60,815 nt of DNA. Origin: an uncultured Oscillospiraceae bacterium. Lineage in GTDB: Bacteria > Bacillota > Clostridia > Oscillospirales > Oscillospiraceae. The stretch covers positions 1-60,815 of the forward strand of contig CANQNS010000012.1 in the NCBI GenBank assembly GCA_947625285.1, given 5' to 3'. The number at the start of each line of letters is the position of its first letter. Positions within the stretch are counted from its first letter, which is position 1. Below are positions 56,695 through 60,815 of this stretch, piece after piece. The notes below the pieces were generated by a model. That model worked only from the letters and a program-made list of their open reading frames with translations. It made no database searches and had not been told where the DNA came from. The position numbers were made by a program, and so were the translations under genes.

Positions 56695-58173
56695 ATGGAC
56701 CGCGCAGCAGGCATACTGCTCTCCGTATCGTCCCTGCCCTCCCCCTACGGCATCGGGACCTTGGGCCAGGCGGCCTATGACTTCGTGGACTTTTTGGCGG
56801 CCGCCGGACAGAAATACTGGCAGATGCTCCCGGTGGGACCCATCAGCTACGGCGACTCGCCCTATTCCTCTTTTTCCGCTTTCGCGGGCAATCCCTATTA
56901 CATAGACCCGGACCTGCTCATCGCGGACGGTCTGCTCACCGCCGAGGAGGCCGCCTCCCCTCACTGGGGAGACGACCCCCGGCAGGTGGATTACGGCGCG
57001 GTGTACGAAAGCCGGTTCGCTCTTCTGGAAAAGGCGTTCGACCGGGGCTGGGACCGGGACAAGGCCGAGGTGGCCCGGTTTCTGGTGAAGAACCGGTCCT
57101 GGCTGGGGGATTACGCCCTGTTCATGGCTCTGAAACGCCATTTCGGCATGAAGGCCTGGACCCAGTGGCCGGACCCGGACATCCGTCTGCGCCAGCGGTC
57201 CGCGGTGGCCCATTGGGCGGCGGAGCTGGACCGGGACGTGCGGTTTTTCACCTATCTGCAATATCTTTTCCAGAAGCAGTGGGACGTGCTGAAGGCCTAC
57301 GCCGCCCAAAAGGGCGTGCGGACCATCGGGGACCTGCCCATCTATGTGGCGCTGGACTCGGCGGACGTGTGGGCCAACCCCGGCAAGTTCCTGCTGGACC
57401 AGGACAACATCCCCACGGTGGTGTCCGGGGTTCCTCCCGACGCCTTCACCGCCGACGGCCAGCTCTGGGGCAACCCCATCTATAACTGGAAGAAGATGGC
57501 CGCCGACGGCTTCCCCTGGTGGGAGGCCCGGATGCGGAGCACCCTGGAGCGGTTCGACGTGGCGCGGCTGGACCACTTCCGCGGCCTGGAGAGCTATTGG
57601 GCGGTGCCCTACGGCGCGCCCACCGCCGCCACCGGCCGCTGGGAGCCGGGCCCCGGCGCGGCCTTCGTGCGGATGCTCCACGACAAATTCCCGGGCAGCT
57701 TCATCATCGCCGAGGATCTGGGGTTCATCACCCCGGAGGTCCAGGCGTTGTTGAAGATGAGCGGCTTCCCCGGCATGAAGGTGCTGCAGTTCGCCTTCGA
57801 CCACCGGGACCACAGCGACAACCAGCCCCACCGATACCCGGCGAACGCGGTGTGCTACACCGGCACCCACGACAACTCCACCCTGCTGGGCTGGCTGGCG
57901 GAGGCGGACCCCCGGGACGTGGATAAGGCCAGGGCGTACCTGGGTCTGAACGAGGCGGAGGGCCTGGACTGGGGCATCCTCCGGGGCGGCATGGGCTCGG
58001 TGGCCCGGCTGTTCGTGGCGCAGATGCAGGACTATCTGGGCCTGGACGATACCGCCCGGATGAACCGTCCCGGCAATCCCACCGGCAACTGGCGGTGGCG
58101 TATGCTCCCCGGCGAGGCCAGCCCCGCCCTGGCGGAGCGGATCAAAAAACTCACCGCCCTGTTCGAGCGGTGA
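56695..58173 (+). CDS. malQ: 4-alpha-glucanotransferase (amylomaltase)
   Basis: A 492-residue GH77 enzyme. The N-terminus RAAGILLSVSSLPSPYGIGT and KYWQMLPVGPISYGDSPYSS are characteristic. The catalytic nucleophile Asp is in FDVARLDHFRGLESYW, the acid/base Glu in IIAEDLGFITPEV and the third acid in YTGTHDNSTLLGW. It transfers alpha-1,4-glucan segments between maltodextrins in the cytoplasm and releases glucose. This links the preceding importer to maltodextrin. It starts 7 bases after the permease stop. Confidence 0.96.
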   Translation: MDRAAGILLSVSSLPSPYGIGTLGQAAYDFVDFLAAAGQKYWQMLPVGPISYGDSPYSSFSAFAGNPYYIDPDLLIADGLLTAEEAASPHWGDDPRQVDYGAVYESRFALLEKAFDRGWDRDKAEVARFLVKNRSWLGDYALFMALKRHFGMKAWTQWPDPDIRLRQRSAVAHWAAELDRDVRFFTYLQYLFQKQWDVLKAYAAQKGVRTIGDLPIYVALDSADVWANPGKFLLDQDNIPTVVSGVPPDAFTADGQLWGNPIYNWKKMAADGFPWWEARMRSTLERFDVARLDHFRGLESYWAVPYGAPTAATGRWEPGPGAAFVRMLHDKFPGSFIIAEDLGFITPEVQALLKMSGFPGMKVLQFAFDHRDHSDNQPHRYPANAVCYTGTHDNSTLLGWLAEADPRDVDKARAYLGLNEAEGLDWGILRGGMGSVARLFVAQMQDYLGLDDTARMNRPGNPTGNWRWRMLPGEASPALAERIKKLTALFER

Positions 58174-58191
58174 GGAATTTAAAGAGCGGTG

Positions 58192-58321
58192 GAGCAAAGT
58201 AAACTTTGCTCAAGGGCTCCCGCGGGAAACCAACGAAGTGTTTCCCGTGGGAAAAGGAAGAAGAGCTTTGACCGATGACAGAGCCCGGCTTGCCGGGACC
58301 TGGAATCTTCAAAGCTCTTCT
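58192..58321. other. structured non-coding element with three stem-loops
   Basis: In 130 bases there are GAGCAAAGT/ACTTTGCTC (58192-58211), CCCGCGGGAAAC/GTTTCCCGTGGG with one G-U (58219-58251), and a perfect 13-bp long-range stem AGAAGAGCTTTGA/TCAAAGCTCTTCT (58259-58271 with 58309-58321) that encloses CCCGGC/GCCGGG. None is followed by a good T-tract. It may be the 3' end of malQ mRNA, a tRNA processing region, or an unknown RNA. Confidence 0.7.
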
Positions 58322-58328
58322 GACGCTT

Positions 58329-58405
58329 TGGCACCCACGAGGGGATTCGAACCTCCGGCCTACCGCTTAGGAGGCGGTCGCTCTATCCTGCTGAGCTACG
58401 TGGGC
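58329..58405 (-). tRNA. tRNA-Arg (anticodon CCU)
   Basis: Read on the minus strand, the sequence folds as a complete tRNA: acceptor GCCCACG/CGTGGGT, D-stem GCTC/GAGC, anticodon stem ACCGC/GCGGT with loop CTCCTAA (anticodon CCT), T-stem GGAGG/CCCCT-type with loop TTCGAAT, and an encoded CCA end. It decodes AGG arginine codons. Confidence 0.95.
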
Positions 58406-58479
58406 TTGTGCTGTGATATTGTAATGGAAAACCGGGTCTGTGTCAAGCACAGCCCCGGTTTTTCGCTTTCAAACGAACC

Positions 58480-59133
58480 CTATCTCTCGTAGTGGTGCGC
58501 TTCCTGCAGGACCATTTCCTTCACCTTCATGAGCCGGACCTTGGTGGAGGACTCGTTCTCCGCCAGCTTCATGGTGATATAGCGGATATTCTCCTGCAGC
58601 TCCGGGATCATGACGTACTCCAGGGCGTTAACCCGCCGGCGGGTCTTTTCGATATCCTCCGCCAGCAGCTGCATGGTCTTTTCCACCTCCGCCAGCTCCA
58701 GCATATCGTTGAACACCTCGTACAGCCGGCGCAGGGCGTCGTCCAGCTCGCCGCTGGTCTGGGCAAAGCCGTAGGGAAGCTGGCCCGTCTCGTCCGGGGC
58801 CTGGCTGTTGAAGTGATACACCGGCACGTTCACGCTCATGATGTTCTTGTGGCTCACATCCAGCTCCACCCGCTGCCGGGCGTACAGAAGGCTCTGCTCC
58901 AGCATCTCCGGGCTCATGACCGCGCTGGCCATGCTCATGGCGGCAAAGGCCCCGGAAAGGCCCTCGTCCACCTTCTCCCGCAGGACCTTGTTCCGGCGGA
59001 CGATGTCCATGAACTGGCGCATCTCCTCGTCCCGCTTGTCCTTCAGTAGTTTATGGCCGCGGCTGGCCGTGCGAAGACGCCCTTTCAGCTGGTTCAGCAC
59101 CATCCGAGTAGGGGTCACGGCACTTTTCGGCAT
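58480..59133 (-). CDS. ntpD: V-type ATP synthase subunit D
   Basis: A 217-residue central-stalk subunit. It opens AVTPTRMVLNQLKGRLRTAS and is predicted to be long coiled coil at both ends (GHKLLKDKRDEEMRQFMDIV and EKTRRRVNALEYVMIPELQE). It rotates inside the A3B3 ring and couples ATP turnover to ion movement. It is the last gene of the operon here, 33 bases after subunit B. Confidence 0.96.
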   Translation of the reverse strand: MPKSAVTPTRMVLNQLKGRLRTASRGHKLLKDKRDEEMRQFMDIVRRNKVLREKVDEGLSGAFAAMSMASAVMSPEMLEQSLLYARQRVELDVSHKNIMSVNVPVYHFNSQAPDETGQLPYGFAQTSGELDDALRRLYEVFNDMLELAEVEKTMQLLAEDIEKTRRRVNALEYVMIPELQENIRYITMKLAENESSTKVRLMKVKEMVLQEAHHYER

Positions 59134-59166
59134 AAGATCACCTCGCTAATCGGGCTGATGCCCGGC

Positions 59167-60549
59167 TCATTCCTCCGCCTTTTTGGGCATATACTTCTCG
59201 ATCTGCTCCACCTTCACGCGCTTCAGCTCGCTGCGGGGCAGCAGGCTCAAAAGCTCCCAGCCCAGGTCCAGGGTCTCGGTGATGGAACGGTTGGTCTGGT
59301 TGCCCTGGTTGACGTAGCGCTTTTCAAACTCGTCGGCAAACTGGGCGAACTTCTTGTCCGTCTCGCTCAGCGCCGCCTCGCCCAGAATAGTCATCAGCTC
59401 CTTGGCCTCCTTGCCGGAGGCATAGGCGGAGAACAGCTGGTTCATGGTGCCGGCGTGGTCCTCACGGGTACGGCCCTCGCCCACGCCCTTGTCCTTCAGA
59501 CGGGACAGGCTGGGCAGCACGTCCACGGGGGGCACGATGCCCTTGCGGTGCAGCTCACGGCTCAGGATGATCTGGCCCTCGGTGATGTACCCGGTCAGGT
59601 CGGGGATGGGGTGGGTCTTGTCGTCCTCGGGCATAGTCAGGATGGGGATCATGGTGATGGACCCCTTCTTGCCGATGCGCCGGCCGGCCCGCTCGTAGAG
59701 GGTAGCCAGGTCCGTGTACATATAGCCGGGATAGCCGCGGCGGCCCGGTACCTCTTTCTTGGCCGCGGAGACCTCACGCAGCGCCTCGGCGTAATTGGTG
59801 ATGTCGGTCAGGATGACAAGAACGTGCATGTCCTTTTCAAAGGCCAGGTACTCCGCCGCCGTCAGGGCCATACGGGGGGTGGAGATGCGCTCCACGGCGG
59901 GGTCGTTGGCCAGGTTGGAGAACACCACCGTCCGGTCGATGGCGCCGGTGCGGCGGAAGTCGTTGATGAAGTACTCGGACTCCTCGAAGGTGATGCCGAT
60001 GGCGGCGAACACCACCGCGAAGCTCTCGTCGGTGCCCAGCACACGGGCCTGCCGGGCGATCTGGGCGGCCAGGGCCGCGTGGGGCAGGCCGGAGCAGGAG
60101 AAGATGGGCAGCTTCTGGCCCCGGACCAGGGTGTTCAGCCCGTCGATGGTGGACACGCCGGTCTGGATGAACTCCGCCGGATAGGCCCGGGCGGAGGGGT
60201 TCATGGGCAGGCCGTTGATGTCCTCATACTTCTCCGGCAGGATGGCGGGGCCCCCGTCGATGGGCTCGCCCATGCCGTTGAAGACCCGGCCCAGCATATC
60301 CTCGCTGACGCCAAGCTGCAGGGGATGGCCCAAAAAGCGGACCTTGGAGCCGGCCAGGTTGATGCCCTGGGCGCTCTCGAAAAGCTGCACCACGGCCACG
60401 TCGCCGTCTACTTCCAGCACCTTGCAGCGGCGTTTCTCGCCGTTCGGCAGCTCGATCTCCGCCAGCTCGTCGTAAGTGACGCCCTCCACGTCCTTTACCA
60501 TCATCAGAGGGCTCGCTATCTCACTGATCGTCTGATATTCCCGGATCAC
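59167..60549 (-). CDS. ntpB: V-type ATP synthase subunit B
   Basis: A 460-residue non-catalytic subunit. Motifs are [74 protein letters not shown] and [20 protein letters not shown]. The phosphate-loop GxxGxGKT of catalytic subunits is replaced by SCSGLPH, as expected for B. The GTG start overlaps the subunit A stop as GTGA. Confidence 0.97.
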   Translation of the reverse strand: MIREYQTISEIASPLMMVKDVEGVTYDELAEIELPNGEKRRCKVLEVDGDVAVVQLFESAQGINLAGSKVRFLGHPLQLGVSEDMLGRVFNGMGEPIDGGPAILPEKYEDINGLPMNPSARAYPAEFIQTGVSTIDGLNTLVRGQKLPIFSCSGLPHAALAAQIARQARVLGTDESFAVVFAAIGITFEESEYFINDFRRTGAIDRTVVFSNLANDPAVERISTPRMALTAAEYLAFEKDMHVLVILTDITNYAEALREVSAAKKEVPGRRGYPGYMYTDLATLYERAGRRIGKKGSITMIPILTMPEDDKTHPIPDLTGYITEGQIILSRELHRKGIVPPVDVLPSLSRLKDKGVGEGRTREDHAGTMNQLFSAYASGKEAKELMTILGEAALSETDKKFAQFADEFEKRYVNQGNQTNRSITETLDLGWELLSLLPRSELKRVKVEQIEKYMPKKAEE

Positions 60550-60815
60550 TGGTCCTCACCTCCCGCTGTCAGCTTCTGGATCTGCGACTTCATATCTTCC
60601 TCGATCTTGCCATAGGCCTCCGCGTACGCGTCCGGGGCTACCATCTTGGCGCGGCCGATCTTCTCCCGGGCCTCGATGGTGAACAGGCTCTCCAGCGCCG
60701 CGCCCTTAGCCATGGCCTGGCGGCACAGCTCGTCATACTTGATGATGAGGCCCAGCAGCCGGAACTGCTTGTCGTAGGAGGAATAGGCGTCCTCGTCCAC
60801 GAAGGCGTTCTGCTG
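60546..60815 (-). CDS. ntpA: V-type ATP synthase subunit A, C-terminal part (cut by window edge)
   Basis: The last 89 residues of a protein that continues beyond the right edge. [18 protein letters not shown] and the helical tail [20 protein letters not shown] match the C-terminus of catalytic A subunits. It directly precedes and overlaps ntpB. The ion (H+ or Na+) cannot be told without the membrane ring subunit. Confidence 0.93.
   Translation of the reverse strand, partial: QQNAFVDEDAYSSYDKQFRLLGLIIKYDELCRQAMAKGAALESLFTIEAREKIGRAKMVAPDAYAEAYGKIEEDMKSQIQKLTAGGEDQ

Overview
The window looks like chromosomal DNA from a GC-rich, anaerobic, endospore-forming Firmicute, most likely of the Oscillospiraceae (Oscillibacter / Flavonifractor / Lawsonibacter-like). 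The reasons are AGGAGG-type ribosome binding sites, SpoIIID, a V-type ATP synthase, a group-B-like [FeFe] hydrogenase, an FprA flavodiiron protein, an acyl-CoA dehydrogenase of butyrate-type metabolism and the acetylase lysine pathway. The genus is an inference. I see no phage, insertion sequence or CRISPR array. Almost all the DNA is coding, and the high GC produces many long antisense shadow frames that I left out.

Layout. 1-2.4 kb: an operon of an acyl-CoA dehydrogenase / ETF-alpha / rubredoxin fusion followed by FprA (cut by the left edge). 2.4-7.4 kb: a GPH sugar transporter, a MATE exporter and an LTA-synthase-like sulfatase. 7.5-11.2 kb: dapA-dapB-dapH, divergent from an M20 deacetylase that may finish the same pathway. 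11.2-11.8 kb: a non-coding tandem repeat with a period of 257-258 bp and strong hairpins. 11.9-13.6 kb: a membrane protein of unknown function. 13.7-19.7 kb: a complete peptide ABC importer (oppABCDF). 19.7-22.3 kb: hydrogenase and azlCD. 22.4-25.4 kb: a cobalamin riboswitch ahead of btuFCD.

25.5-39.0 kb is the most interesting part: thirteen leftward catabolic and transport genes plus a gntR regulator. A BMP-type (nucleoside-class) ABC importer is joined to two tandem nucleoside phosphorylase paralogues, a PfkB kinase, two TrpA-like TIM-barrel proteins without TrpB, a BtpA/SgcQ-family protein, an isochorismatase-type hydrolase, an iron-dependent alcohol dehydrogenase and a histidine phosphatase fused to a GNAT domain. 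The combination suggests import and unusual breakdown of a nucleoside-like compound. I do not recognise it as a described pathway.

39.2-50.6 kb: pyridoxal kinase, a DUF5107/TPR protein, a Na/Pi cotransporter with a PhoU-like tail, spoIIID, a methionine-gamma-lyase-family protein with a DMT transporter, and a BlaI/BlaR1-type pair with three operator copies. 50.6-58.2 kb: a second MATE exporter divergent from a LacI regulator, then a maltodextrin-type ABC importer without ATPase and malQ. 58.2-60.8 kb: a structured non-coding stretch, tRNA-Arg(CCU), and the end of the V-type ATP synthase operon (A partial, B, D).
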